DNA of 24,767 nt from CAZYVD01 sp964651045 (GCA_964651045.1 CAZYVD010000038.1:1-24767), one strand, 5' to 3'; counted from the first letter of the stretch, positions 15,529 through 23,586 are shown. Notes: generated by a model from the sequence alone, not told the origin. Numbers and translations are program-made.

Positions 15529-17061
15529 CTATTCATCATCCTTTGTGAATTTTGTCTCCACACTGGCTGACAGTCTTGCTTTTATTACAATGTAATCGGA
15601 TGGTCTTATCTTAACAAGACCCGTAGTACCAGAAAATTCCAGACGAACACCAAAGAAGACTTCAGGGTTCTCAAATAGAGCGAGTTCTTCTTTGGTGAGT
15701 TCAACATTGATCTGACTGGTTACCGGTGTTACAACAACTGCAGGATTGCCGCCGTCTGTTATTGCAGAATCAAGTATTATAGACTCTAAAATGTCTGGTG
15801 TATAACCAGGGTCGTAGATCGTCGAATCTCCCCTGTCCTTTGAAAATAGAATAAATGCCTTGGCTCCAACAGGAAGATGATTCTCTATGACTCCTTCAAG
15901 TTTTACACCCATGAGATTGTCATGAATCAGATCTCTTGTATCCTTGTCGATTTCGAGTGTGTCGACATCGAATTTTGTATCATAGGAAGGCAGGCGCATG
16001 ATGAGCGGAGCCTCAAATTTAACAGTAGCATCTACAGGATCATCTATGGATACTGTTGCATAGGTGTTATTTCCAGCCTGTATCGAACCATTGACTATGA
16101 TGCGTGCAGGATGCCCATTGATGTAATCGGTTATATCCTGATGATATGTTAGTTCAGGCCTGTTTCCTGTTCCGCTCCAGGCAGGAAGGTTGATTGGAAT
16201 GTTAATCTTATTTGATATCTGCTGACCCTCATCATCTTTGAAGATTATTTCGATATTACCCTGTGTTGGAACCTTCAATCCTACTCGCATTATCAGATCA
16301 AGGTCTGCAGATTGAACCTGAAAATCTTTCATATAGTCAGGGAACCCTGTTTCAACCTCAATACTATCGAGATTACTTGTAACATTATTGAATGTTCCTG
16401 TAATAGATGCAAAAGCCACATCTTTGAAGTCCCAGCTTATCCACATCTGCTGGCCGGCAGGCCCTGTTGGATTGACCCTTATCCTTAAGTAGTTAGTATT
16501 TCCTTGTGTATACGCCTTAAATAGATAATTAGAAATGTCCAGATCTATATTAATAGTTCCCTGTGCAGGAATATCTCGATCCACAGTGAGTGTGTCGCCA
16601 TTAGGGGCAAACATATCCGGCATCTTGAAGACTATATGCGCCTGACTGTTTGTGGGATTCTGAAAGGTAAATGCAATAATACCAGTATCGATTCTTGCAC
16701 TATCTCCAATAAGTACTCCAGAGGTCGGAATGTCAAACTGGGCCTCTCCTACCGTACCATAGGGGAACCATCCCGAGTTGCCAGGAATGTTTACCTTTAG
16801 AAGGCTTCCGATATTGATATCTAAATCCTTATCAATATTCAAATTAAGCGTACCGGTTTGCTCATCTATAGAAAGATATTTCTCCTCATCTGCAAATTTC
16901 TCCATAGTATACTTCTTGTCAATCAGAGGTATTATAAACTGAACATCCCAGGATGGTGCAGAAGGCTTCTCAAGAGTGCATTTAACATCTAACATTAAGA
17001 AACACAGGGCAAAAATACCGATATAGAGAGCAGATGAAAATATCAACTTCCTTCTTTTCAT
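15529..17061 (-). CDS. Exported beta-rich protein of unknown function
   Basis: From the ATG at 17061 (510 aa), chosen because a GGGAGG motif lies just upstream; in-frame starts further upstream would add an unrelated positively charged stretch. A signal-like hydrophobic segment (about residues 6-26) ends at Cys28 followed by TLEKPSAPSWDV, as in lipoproteins, although Lys at the position before the cysteine is atypical for a lipobox. The body consists of beta-sandwich-like segments with many Asp, Asn and Gly turns and almost no further cysteines. I do not recognise a named family. It heads the operon with the DUF5723-like barrel, PFK and ComF. Confidence 0.6.
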   Translation of the reverse strand: MKRRKLIFSSALYIGIFALCFLMLDVKCTLEKPSAPSWDVQFIIPLIDKKYTMEKFADEEKYLSIDEQTGTLNLNIDKDLDINIGSLLKVNIPGNSGWFPYGTVGEAQFDIPTSGVLIGDSARIDTGIIAFTFQNPTNSQAHIVFKMPDMFAPNGDTLTVDRDIPAQGTINIDLDISNYLFKAYTQGNTNYLRIRVNPTGPAGQQMWISWDFKDVAFASITGTFNNVTSNLDSIEVETGFPDYMKDFQVQSADLDLIMRVGLKVPTQGNIEIIFKDDEGQQISNKINIPINLPAWSGTGNRPELTYHQDITDYINGHPARIIVNGSIQAGNNTYATVSIDDPVDATVKFEAPLIMRLPSYDTKFDVDTLEIDKDTRDLIHDNLMGVKLEGVIENHLPVGAKAFILFSKDRGDSTIYDPGYTPDILESIILDSAITDGGNPAVVVTPVTSQINVELTKEELALFENPEVFFGVRLEFSGTTGLVKIRPSDYIVIKARLSASVETKFTKDDE

Positions 17062-17189
17062 GATTACCTCCCGGCCGCACTTATATATATCGGTGTGCAG
17101 CCCTCTAATCCAACTCTTTACGTTTACCATGTAAATATAGAAATGTGATTTACTAATTGCAATAAAAAACTTTGATAAGCACAATAATA

Positions 17190-17218
17190 AAAAGGCCGGG
17201 TCAGACTCCCGGCCTTTT
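17190..17218 (-). terminator. Intrinsic terminator after the P5C dehydrogenase gene
   Basis: A perfect 11-bp GC-rich stem (17190-17200 with 17208-17218) with a seven-base loop lies 17 bases past the stop of the dehydrogenase gene. On the minus strand it continues into a short U tract (plus-strand A run 17189-17193). It separates this gene from the next operon, whose start is at 17061. Confidence 0.9.
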
Positions 17219-17235
17219 AAGTTGTTGAGATATTT

Positions 17236-18867
17236 CTACTTCTCATCCATATGCGGATAGCGGAAATCTCTTGGTGGTACAAAATTCTCCTTTATTGTTC
17301 TTGGCGAGACCCACCGCTGAAGGTTAATCATGCTGCCAGCCTTATCGTTTGTTCCAGACGCTCTAGATCCGCCAAATGGCTGCTGTCCAACCACTGCACC
17401 TGTCGGTTTGTCATTGATATAGAAATTCCCTGCAGCATTTCTCAATATTTTAGTAGCCATTATTACCGCTTTCCTGTCTCTTGCAAACACTGCACCAGTC
17501 AGTCCATATGGTGAAGTTTCATCGCAAAGATGAAGTGTCTTCTCAAAATCTTCATCAGGATATACATAGATCGTTATTACAGGACCGAATATCTCTTCCT
17601 CCATTGTCTTGAATTTTGGATTTGTCGTCTCAATTATTGTCGGCTCAATAAAATACCCTTTTGAATCGTCATAATTGCCGCCTGTAACAAACTCTGCCTC
17701 GGTAGAATTCATTGCAAAATCGATGTATCCTGTTATTGTCTCAAACGCAGCACGATCTATCACAGCACACATGAAGTTTGTAAAATCTTCTGGATCTCCC
17801 ATCTTAATCTGGCTGACAAGGTCAACCAGTTTTTTCTTCAATTCAGGCCAGAGCGACTTTGGAATATAAGCCCTGGATGCAGCAGAACACTTCTGGCCTT
17901 GATACTCGAATGCTCCACGAACAATGGCAACCGCAAGCTCCACAAGATCAGCAGAAACATGGGCAAACACAAAATCCTTTCCGCCTGTCTCTCCCACGAT
18001 CCTTGGATATGTCTTATACTTTGCAATGTTGCTGCCTATTGTCTTCCACATGCTCTGAAATACTGCTGTGGAGCCTGTAAAGTGGACCCCTGCAAGATGT
18101 TCACTTGCCATCACAGGATTTCCAACCGACCCACCCGGACCGGGTACCATGTTAATAACGCCATCCGGCAGACCAGCCTCCTTGAGAAGCTGCATGATAT
18201 AATATGCAACATAAACCGTAGAAGATGCAGGTTTCCATAGAACAACATTGCCCATCATCGCTGGAGATGTAGGAAGGTTGCCTGCAATGGATGCAAAATT
18301 GAACGGAGTTACTGCAAATACAAAACCCTCTAAAGGCCGCTGTTCCACGTAATTCCAGCATCCCCGCGATGAGGCAGGCTGCTGTTTGTAGATCTGCTCC
18401 ATATAATATGGATTGAACCGGTAAAAGTCTATTAGTTCACATGCCGAGTCTATCTCGGCCTGAAATACCGTCTTGCTGGCATTTAACATATTTGCAGCAT
18501 TCAGTATCGATCTATAAGGACCTGCGAGTAAATCTGCTGCCTTTAGGAATATTGCTGCCCTTGATTCCCACTCCATTTCTGCCCATTCTTTTCTTGCCTT
18601 CAATGCTGCATCGATCGCCATCTCAATCTCTTTTTCACCCGCCTTGTGATACCTGCCGAGAAGATGATTGTGATCATGTGGACACCTACAGTCAGCCATT
18701 TTACCAGTTTTAACTTCTTTTCCGCCTATTATGATCGGAATCTCAACTTCCTTGCCCTTCATTTCAGAAAGTTTCTCTTTTAACTCTTTCTTCTCCCTGC
18801 TGCCAGGACCATATGCCAGTACAGGTTCATTAACAGGTGTTGGAACATTAAAAATACCATTTGCCAT
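17236..18867 (-). CDS. pruA: L-glutamate gamma-semialdehyde (1-pyrroline-5-carboxylate) dehydrogenase
   Basis: A 543-residue aldehyde dehydrogenase of the standalone P5CDH (ALDH4) type, a length typical of Bacteroidetes and eukaryotic forms. Catalytic residues are in place: Cys327 in GQKCSAASRAY, Glu293 in VGETGGKDFV, Asn190 in TPFNF, and the NAD-binding FTGS at 263-266. It oxidises glutamate semialdehyde to glutamate with NAD, the second step of proline catabolism. No proline dehydrogenase is in the window. It is a single-gene unit: its own promoter upstream, an AGGAG site eight bases before the ATG, and a strong terminator downstream. Confidence 0.93.
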   Translation of the reverse strand: MANGIFNVPTPVNEPVLAYGPGSREKKELKEKLSEMKGKEVEIPIIIGGKEVKTGKMADCRCPHDHNHLLGRYHKAGEKEIEMAIDAALKARKEWAEMEWESRAAIFLKAADLLAGPYRSILNAANMLNASKTVFQAEIDSACELIDFYRFNPYYMEQIYKQQPASSRGCWNYVEQRPLEGFVFAVTPFNFASIAGNLPTSPAMMGNVVLWKPASSTVYVAYYIMQLLKEAGLPDGVINMVPGPGGSVGNPVMASEHLAGVHFTGSTAVFQSMWKTIGSNIAKYKTYPRIVGETGGKDFVFAHVSADLVELAVAIVRGAFEYQGQKCSAASRAYIPKSLWPELKKKLVDLVSQIKMGDPEDFTNFMCAVIDRAAFETITGYIDFAMNSTEAEFVTGGNYDDSKGYFIEPTIIETTNPKFKTMEEEIFGPVITIYVYPDEDFEKTLHLCDETSPYGLTGAVFARDRKAVIMATKILRNAAGNFYINDKPTGAVVGQQPFGGSRASGTNDKAGSMINLQRWVSPRTIKENFVPPRDFRYPHMDEK

Positions 18868-18914
18868 AACAATTACTCCTTTATTATAAATTTTACTAGT
18901 AAAAAATTTTTTAT

Positions 18915-18943
18915 AATTTAAAAAATCTTTTCCTCTTTGTCAA
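18915..18943 (-). promoter_or_regulatory. Sigma-70-type promoter for the P5C dehydrogenase gene
   Basis: On the minus strand, TTGACA (18943-18938) and TAAATT (18920-18915) are 17 bases apart. The predicted start is about 40 bases before the ATG at 18867. The -35 matches perfectly; the -10 matches four of six. Confidence 0.55.
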
Positions 18944-19072
18944 TCGATGAATATTTACCACTTACTGTTTTCATTCAATCGACCTCTAAAGAGTCAGAAC
19001 ATTTTCATATATCAAAGCAGCAAGTTTACCCCTTTTGTTCGCTCAGATATGTCAACTTTTTTCATGATGGAA

Positions 19073-19107
19073 CACTATTCACTATTCACTTTTCACTATT
19101 CACTATT
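19073..19107. repeat. Tandem heptamer repeat, five copies of CACTATT
   Basis: Five contiguous seven-base units; the third has one mismatch (CACTTTT). The block lies in the 276-base gap between the P5C dehydrogenase gene and the regulator gene, 37 bases past the regulator's stop codon. I see no gene in this gap. The function is unknown; slipped-strand expansion is the simplest origin. Confidence 0.85.
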
Positions 19108-19143
19108 TATCCATCTTACAATTAAAAAATTCCAAAATCCACA

Positions 19144-19770
19144 CTACTTAAAAATTACATTCCTCCCCTCCCACCTCAACCTTCCCTCCCTCTTTAACCT
19201 CAACAGAACTCTTGAAAGCGTCTCAGGTGTGGTTCCAATGGCTGCTGCTACATCCTTTTTTGATAACGATACTCTTATTTTCTCCTTGTTCCCATACTGC
19301 TGCTCAAGAAAAATAAAAAGCCGCTGCTCAACATCATGGCCCGACAGATACTGCATCCGTTTTGCAAGATACCTCATCTTCTTCATAATAATAGAAATAA
19401 AATCATTTCTAAATCTCTCATCATTCAGCAGACAGATGAATTGATGTTTTGGTATCATAAACAGGGTGCTTTTCTCAAGTGCCATGCTGCTTACAGGATA
19501 TCTGTCCTCTTCAAAAAGAATCACCTCTGCAAACATCTCTCCAGGTCCGATAATCTTGATTGTGGTCTCCTTCCCATCAGGAGAAGATTTGAAAAGTCTA
19601 ACACTACCCTCTACCAAAATATAAAATGAATATCCCTTTTCTCCTTCTAGAAAAAGAATCTCTTTTTTATCGAGTCGTTGTATTATACATATCCTTGCAA
19701 GTGCTCTCAGGCTACTTTCAGATATATTTTTAAAAAGTTGATTCTTTTTTAAGACTTCTTCTTTATCCAT
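19144..19770 (-). CDS. CRP/FNR-family transcriptional regulator
   Basis: From the ATG at 19770, 208 residues. An N-terminal cyclic-nucleotide-binding-type beta-barrel (about 12-120, with GEKGYSFYILVEGSVRLF) is joined by a dimerisation helix to a winged helix-turn-helix (about 168-196, KKDVAAAIGTTPETLSRVLL). The recognition helix has Glu183, Ser186 and Arg187 in the E-x-x-S-R arrangement that FNR uses to read TTGA half-sites. There is no N-terminal cysteine cluster, so it is not an oxygen-sensing FeS protein like E. coli FNR; the signal could be heme, redox or nucleotide. A perfect FNR-type box overlaps its translation-initiation region, suggesting autorepression. A TTG at 19788 would start inside the box and is less likely. 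Confidence 0.88.
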   Translation of the reverse strand: MDKEEVLKKNQLFKNISESSLRALARICIIQRLDKKEILFLEGEKGYSFYILVEGSVRLFKSSPDGKETTIKIIGPGEMFAEVILFEEDRYPVSSMALEKSTLFMIPKHQFICLLNDERFRNDFISIIMKKMRYLAKRMQYLSGHDVEQRLFIFLEQQYGNKEKIRVSLSKKDVAAAIGTTPETLSRVLLRLKREGRLRWEGRNVIFK

Positions 19771-19774
19771 TTTC

Positions 19775-19788
19775 TTGATCCAGATCAA
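19775..19788. promoter_or_regulatory. Perfect FNR-type operator TTGAT-N4-ATCAA
   Basis: TTGATCCAGATCAA is an exact match to the FNR consensus palindrome. It lies four bases upstream of the regulator's ATG, where binding would block expression of that gene. Its centre is about 78 bases upstream of the divergent ferredoxin gene's start codon. The regulator's recognition-helix residues are those that read this sequence. Confidence 0.8.
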
Positions 19789-19810
19789 TGTTTAAGCCCA
19801 TTTGTTTTAT

Positions 19811-19816
19811 TAAATT
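19811..19816 (+). promoter_or_regulatory. Candidate -10 element of a class II FNR-type promoter
   Basis: TAAATT sits where the -10 should be if the operator centre (19781.5) is at -41.5, giving a start near 19823. This is the spacing of FNR class II activated promoters, which often lack a good -35. The hexamer matches four of six bases, so the case rests mainly on the geometry. Confidence 0.45.
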
Positions 19817-19859
19817 TAGTTAAGAAAAAAGTCTAAAACAAGAAAATAAGGAGCTAACA

Positions 19860-20699
19860 TTGAAGCGAAAAATAATTAAAATCGATGAAGAAAAATGCAC
19901 AGGATGTGGGCTGTGCATACCAAACTGTCCTGAAGGAGCGATTCAGATCATAGATGGAAAGGCAAGACTTGTAAGCGATCTTTTCTGTGATGGTCTCGGT
20001 GAATGTATTGGGCACTGTCCAGAAGGTGCAATAAGTGTTGAACTGCGCAACGCCGAACCCTATGATGAAAACAGGGTAATGAAAAACATAGCCTCTCAGG
20101 GCACAAACACTATCAGGGCTCATCTTAAACATCTTAAAGATCACGGACAGGATCTGTACTACAACCAGGCCATCGATTATCTAAAAAAACACAACATAAA
20201 TATACCTGAGGAGAAAAAAATGGATAGATGTGCAAACCTTCATACATCTTGTCCAGGTTCAAAAACAGTGACATTTAAAGAAGAGGAATCTGGTGGTGAG
20301 TTAAGTGGTAAAAGAGCATCACACCTCCATCACTGGCCTGTTCAGATGCATCTAATATCTACAGACTCTGACCATTTTAAGGAGTCGGATCTTTTGCTTG
20401 CAGCCGATTGTACTGCCTTCACTACTGGCGATTTTCACAATGATTATCTAAAGGGAAAGACTCTTGCAATCGCTTGTCCCAAACTCGATGAAGGACAAAA
20501 GATATATGTTGAAAAGCTTAAATCACTAATTGATGAGGCAAAAATCAACACTCTTACAGTTATGATCATGGAAGTGCCATGCTGCACAGGACTGGTAAAA
20601 CTTGCTCAGCAAGCACTGCAAAAGGCATCACGAAAGATTCCGATCAAACTAATAGTCATGAGTATAAGAGGAGAGGTGTTAAGGGAAGAGTGGCTTTGA
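19860..20699 (+). CDS. Ferredoxin-like 4Fe-4S protein, FrdX-like
   Basis: 279 residues beginning at a TTG codon; an AAGGAG motif six bases upstream supports this start and no ATG fits better. The N-terminus has a standard [4Fe-4S] motif CTGCGLCIPNC (C13-C23), then a second motif in which one ligand is missing: C43-DGLGE-C49-IGH-C53 followed by PEGAI. The CDGLG variant is, as I recall it, characteristic of this family. The C-terminal ~150 residues contain additional cysteines (e.g. VPCCTGL) and DCTAFTTGDFH. Homologues are often found with hybrid-cluster protein (Hcp) and its regulator HcpR (FrdX), in nitric oxide or hydroxylamine response; no hcp is visible here. Divergent from the CRP/FNR gene and probably controlled by it. 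Confidence 0.8.
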   Translation: MKRKIIKIDEEKCTGCGLCIPNCPEGAIQIIDGKARLVSDLFCDGLGECIGHCPEGAISVELRNAEPYDENRVMKNIASQGTNTIRAHLKHLKDHGQDLYYNQAIDYLKKHNINIPEEKKMDRCANLHTSCPGSKTVTFKEEESGGELSGKRASHLHHWPVQMHLISTDSDHFKESDLLLAADCTAFTTGDFHNDYLKGKTLAIACPKLDEGQKIYVEKLKSLIDEAKINTLTVMIMEVPCCTGLVKLAQQALQKASRKIPIKLIVMSIRGEVLREEWL

Positions 20700-20701
20700 C
20701 T

Positions 20702-20739
20702 CTGAGGCCAAACTCAGCTACAAAAATTTTTACTTTTAT
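20702..20739 (+). terminator. Weak terminator-like hairpin after the FrdX-like gene
   Basis: CTGAG (20702-20706) pairs with CTCAG (20713-20717) around a six-base loop, followed after about ten bases by a U-rich stretch. The stem is short and the U tract is offset, so this may be only a partial terminator. Confidence 0.3.
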
Positions 20740-20795
20740 TATTAAAATAAATTTTCTATTTTATGTCTCTAATAATTAAGCTACGGAGTACTTCC

Positions 20796-22964
20796 ATGAG
20801 AAAAGCGCTTTTAATCATGATGCTGAATCTACTCATTCTCTCTCCACAGAGATTTTATGCAGATGTAAAACTAATGGCAATAAGGGTTGAGCAAGGGCCC
20901 AAACTCGATGGTTATCTGAATGACCAGATATGGCAAAAGGCAGTTCCATTTGTTAATTTCAAAATGGTTGAACCGACTCCTGGAGTAGATCCCACAGAGA
21001 AGACAGAATTGAGAATCATATATGACGAAAATTATCTCTATATTGGAATACACTGTTTTGATAAAAATCCTTCTAAAATATCTTCCAACACAATGGCACA
21101 TGATAATGGTGGTAGAGGCCACAGCAGAGAGGATGATCTAATAAAAATCCTCCTTGATCCCTTTCAGGACAAGAGAAATGCATACCTGTTTATTGTCAAT
21201 CCTGCAGGAGCAAGGAGTGAGGGCTTTGCCACCGGAGAGCATTCTAATCTAAGCTGGGATGGAATATGGGATGCAAAGAGTAAGATAGTAGATGATGGAT
21301 GGACAACAGAGATTAAGATTCCATTCAAAACAATCTCATTTAAACCAGGACTCCACTCATGGGGCCTGAATGTTGAAAGATATATTCCAAGAAAACAAGA
21401 GGTGATCAGGATTTCCGGGATCAATCTGAACAGCTTTTTTACAAATCCAAAAGAGGCTGCAATCCTTCAGGGTATAGGAAAAATCCGGCAGGGTATGGGA
21501 ATCACATTTCGTCCTTACGGAACGGGCGATCTTTACAGAAACTATCAGGGGTCAAATAAATATGATGGAAACACAGACGCCGGATTTGATATTTATAAGA
21601 ATTTTGCTCCAAATCTTGTGGGCTGTTTTAGCTATAATACAGATTTTGCAGAAACAGAAGTCGATGAGAGGCGGATAAATATCACCCGTTTTCCTCTATT
21701 CTATCCTGAGAAGAGAACCTTCTTTCTTGAAGGATCTGATATTTTTAATTTTGGATCAGGGATATATCGCAGCTTTATACCTTTTTACAGCAGAAGAATC
21801 GGCCTGTATGAGGGCGAACAGGTACCCATAGAATTTGGCGCAAAACTCTTTGGAAAACTCGGCAGCACAAATGTAGCGGTTTTAGATGTAAAGACAAGAT
21901 CGAGCTGCGGGCTCTCATCAGAGAACTTCTTTGCAGGAAGAATCTATCAAAATATTCTCAGCGAAAGTAAAATAGGTCTTATATATACAAATGGTTCTCC
22001 TGATGGTGGGAAAAATAGTCTGCTTGGAGGCGATTTCATTTATAACACCTCCAGACTGTTCGGAAAATATAACTTTTCCATCGGACTCTGGGGTGTGTAC
22101 AACTGGAATGAACTCGAGGGTGGCAATCACCATGCATACGGCTTTCAGATAGATTATCCAAACGACCTTTTCGATATTGCTGTTGTCTACACCTTTTTTG
22201 GAGATTCTCTCGATCCAGGAATAGGTTTTCTGCCTCGGAAAAATTATAGATACCTTTACTATGGATTTGAATATATGCCGAGACCAGAAAAAGGACTCAT
22301 AGGAAAATTGGTGCGCCAATTTTTCTTTGAATATCGCATGAGGTTTCACTGGAATCTAAAGGGAGAACTGGAAAGCCTTTGGATCTTTACTGCACCAATC
22401 AATCTTCGAACCGAAAGCGGTGAACATATAGAGTTCAATGTCATACCAAGACGTGAGGTTCTTCCCTATGATTTTGAAATTTCTGAGGGCGTAACAATCC
22501 CTGCTGGATCATACGATTTTACCACATACCGTTTTGAATTTAACTCCGCTTCTTTCCGTAAAATCCAGTTTGATCTGAGCTACCGATTCGGCCAATTCTA
22601 TGATGGAACATATCACGATATTCAATGGGGAGCCGCCTTTAAATATAAGGGACATGTTACATTAAAGCTTACATGTAACAATGTTCTGTGCGATCTGCCA
22701 TATGGAAAATTCAATGAAAATGTATATCAGATCAAGGCCGACTTTTTTCTGACTCCTGATCTCGGCATAATGAATTATATCCAGTATGACGACATCTCAA
22801 GCACTCTCGGCCTCAGCAGCCGCCTGAGGTGGCGAGTGTCGCCAGGAAACATCATCTATATAGTCTATAACCACAACTGGCTGCACAAACTGGATGGCGA
22901 GAATCGATTCGTCCCTGAAGAAGAGAGAACCATAGCAAAGATTCAATTGAGCTTTAGATTGTAA
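20796..22964 (+). CDS. DUF5916 protein: CBM9-like domain plus outer-membrane beta-barrel
   Basis: 722 residues from the ATG at 20796, supported by a GGAG seven bases upstream; an ATG at 20763 would add an odd leader in front of the signal peptide. The signal peptide probably ends near RFYA (residue 22). Residues about 28-215 look like a carbohydrate-binding family 9-type domain (KLDGYLNDQIWQKAVPF, YDENYLYIGIHCFD, DGWTTEIKIPFKTI). The rest matches DUF5916: RINITRFPLFYPEKRTFFLEG, then amphipathic strands, ending in SFRL as an outer-membrane barrel would. Its function is not known; polysaccharide or glycan-related binding or transport is a guess from the CBM9 domain. It precedes the small ferredoxin by 27 bases. 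Confidence 0.82.
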   Translation: MRKALLIMMLNLLILSPQRFYADVKLMAIRVEQGPKLDGYLNDQIWQKAVPFVNFKMVEPTPGVDPTEKTELRIIYDENYLYIGIHCFDKNPSKISSNTMAHDNGGRGHSREDDLIKILLDPFQDKRNAYLFIVNPAGARSEGFATGEHSNLSWDGIWDAKSKIVDDGWTTEIKIPFKTISFKPGLHSWGLNVERYIPRKQEVIRISGINLNSFFTNPKEAAILQGIGKIRQGMGITFRPYGTGDLYRNYQGSNKYDGNTDAGFDIYKNFAPNLVGCFSYNTDFAETEVDERRINITRFPLFYPEKRTFFLEGSDIFNFGSGIYRSFIPFYSRRIGLYEGEQVPIEFGAKLFGKLGSTNVAVLDVKTRSSCGLSSENFFAGRIYQNILSESKIGLIYTNGSPDGGKNSLLGGDFIYNTSRLFGKYNFSIGLWGVYNWNELEGGNHHAYGFQIDYPNDLFDIAVVYTFFGDSLDPGIGFLPRKNYRYLYYGFEYMPRPEKGLIGKLVRQFFFEYRMRFHWNLKGELESLWIFTAPINLRTESGEHIEFNVIPRREVLPYDFEISEGVTIPAGSYDFTTYRFEFNSASFRKIQFDLSYRFGQFYDGTYHDIQWGAAFKYKGHVTLKLTCNNVLCDLPYGKFNENVYQIKADFFLTPDLGIMNYIQYDDISSTLGLSSRLRWRVSPGNIIYIVYNHNWLHKLDGENRFVPEEERTIAKIQLSFRL

Positions 22965-22991
22965 TAAATTATTTTATCACAGGAGGTAACC

Positions 22992-23177
22992 ATGAAGGCA
23001 AAAATAGACAAAGAGCTTTGTACAGGCTGCGAGCTCTGTGTGGACACGTGTCCAGAAGTATTTGAAATGCAGGATGATGTTGCAGTTGTAAAAACCGATC
23101 CTGTTCCAGCAGATCAGGAAGATTGTGTAAAGGAGGCAGCAGATTCGTGCCCGTCAGAGGCAATCTCTTATGAATGA
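22992..23177 (+). CDS. Single-cluster [4Fe-4S] ferredoxin, Thermotoga type
   Basis: A 61-residue soluble ferredoxin with a perfect AGGAGGT ribosome-binding site. Cysteines are at C10, C13, C16, C20, C45 and C53. In Thermotoga maritima ferredoxin the equivalents of C10, C13, C16 and C53 ligate one [4Fe-4S] cluster, while the equivalents of C20 and C45 form a disulfide. The same layout is visible here. It is a likely low-potential electron carrier for anaerobic metabolism. It lies 27 bases after the DUF5916 gene and could be co-transcribed or have its own promoter; the adjoining hairpin at 23188 lies ten bases past its stop. Confidence 0.92.
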   Translation: MKAKIDKELCTGCELCVDTCPEVFEMQDDVAVVKTDPVPADQEDCVKEAADSCPSEAISYE

Positions 23178-23187
23178 AATCCCCGCC

Positions 23188-23234
23188 CATGAGAAGAAGG
23201 TAACCTTCTATAAGAGGGTTACCTTCTTCTCATG
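23188..23234. repeat. Long perfect hairpin between convergent genes
   Basis: An 18-bp perfect inverted repeat (23188-23205 with 23217-23234) that can be extended by four more pairs, including one G-U, to a three-base loop. It fills the space between the ferredoxin stop (23177) and the peptide-gene stop (23252). It would fold in RNA from either strand. Neither side has a U tract, so it is not a textbook terminator, though it may act as a bidirectional transcription barrier or RNA-stabilising element. Confidence 0.85.
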
Positions 23235-23251
23235 ATCTTCCCCAGTCTCTT

Positions 23252-23521
23252 TTAATGCGGGTTTATCTTACAACTTGTCCAATCAGCCTCGTGATTTTTA
23301 CTATCGTAGCATTGCAACTTATCACAACCTGTCTGCACTGGCGTTCCTTCACCATCACAACCTTTCGACTTATCACATCTTAGTTTACCCCCAAAAGTAC
23401 CACAATAGAAATCATAACCCCTTTGACCGCTGTAGATATACTCCGAAAAAATAAAACTTCCAATTATTGCCAGTGCAATTAAAATAATAAAATGTTTTTT
23501 TTCTTTGCTTTTCCTGAACAT
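23252..23521 (-). CDS. Small exported six-cysteine peptide (NVEALA-like arrangement)
   Basis: 89 residues with a GGAGG ribosome-binding site six bases before the ATG. A basic N-terminus (FRKSKEKK) is followed by one hydrophobic helix (about 10-25), i.e. a signal peptide or anchor. The ~60-residue exported part has six cysteines (FYC, LRC, KGC, TGC, LQC, TSC), so up to three disulfides. I do not recognise the family. In layout it resembles the NVEALA small proteins of Bacteroidetes, which are encoded next to six-bladed beta-propeller proteins; the gene immediately upstream here is such a propeller, 65 bases away on the same strand. Confidence 0.75.
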   Translation of the reverse strand: MFRKSKEKKHFIILIALAIIGSFIFSEYIYSGQRGYDFYCGTFGGKLRCDKSKGCDGEGTPVQTGCDKLQCYDSKNHEADWTSCKINPH

Positions 23522-23586
23522 ATTTTACCTCCATTATTTTTTTTAGTTTATGGACGACGGTATTCCATTTTTAATATCTTTAAATT

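Noticed and set aside
17081..17113. A TTGGAT-N18-TATATA pair as promoter for the 17061 operon.
   Set aside because: Only three of six -35 bases match and the -10 lies in an alternating AT run, so it is too weak to list as a feature.
18881..18890. Minus-strand TATAAT just upstream of the P5C dehydrogenase ATG.
   Set aside because: It has no -35 at a workable distance and lies next to the ribosome-binding site; the 18915-18943 pair is better.
18947..19444. A 165-residue plus-strand open frame overlapping the heptamer repeat and the regulator gene.
   Set aside because: Half of it is antisense to the CRP/FNR gene and the rest is low-complexity non-coding sequence; it resembles no protein.
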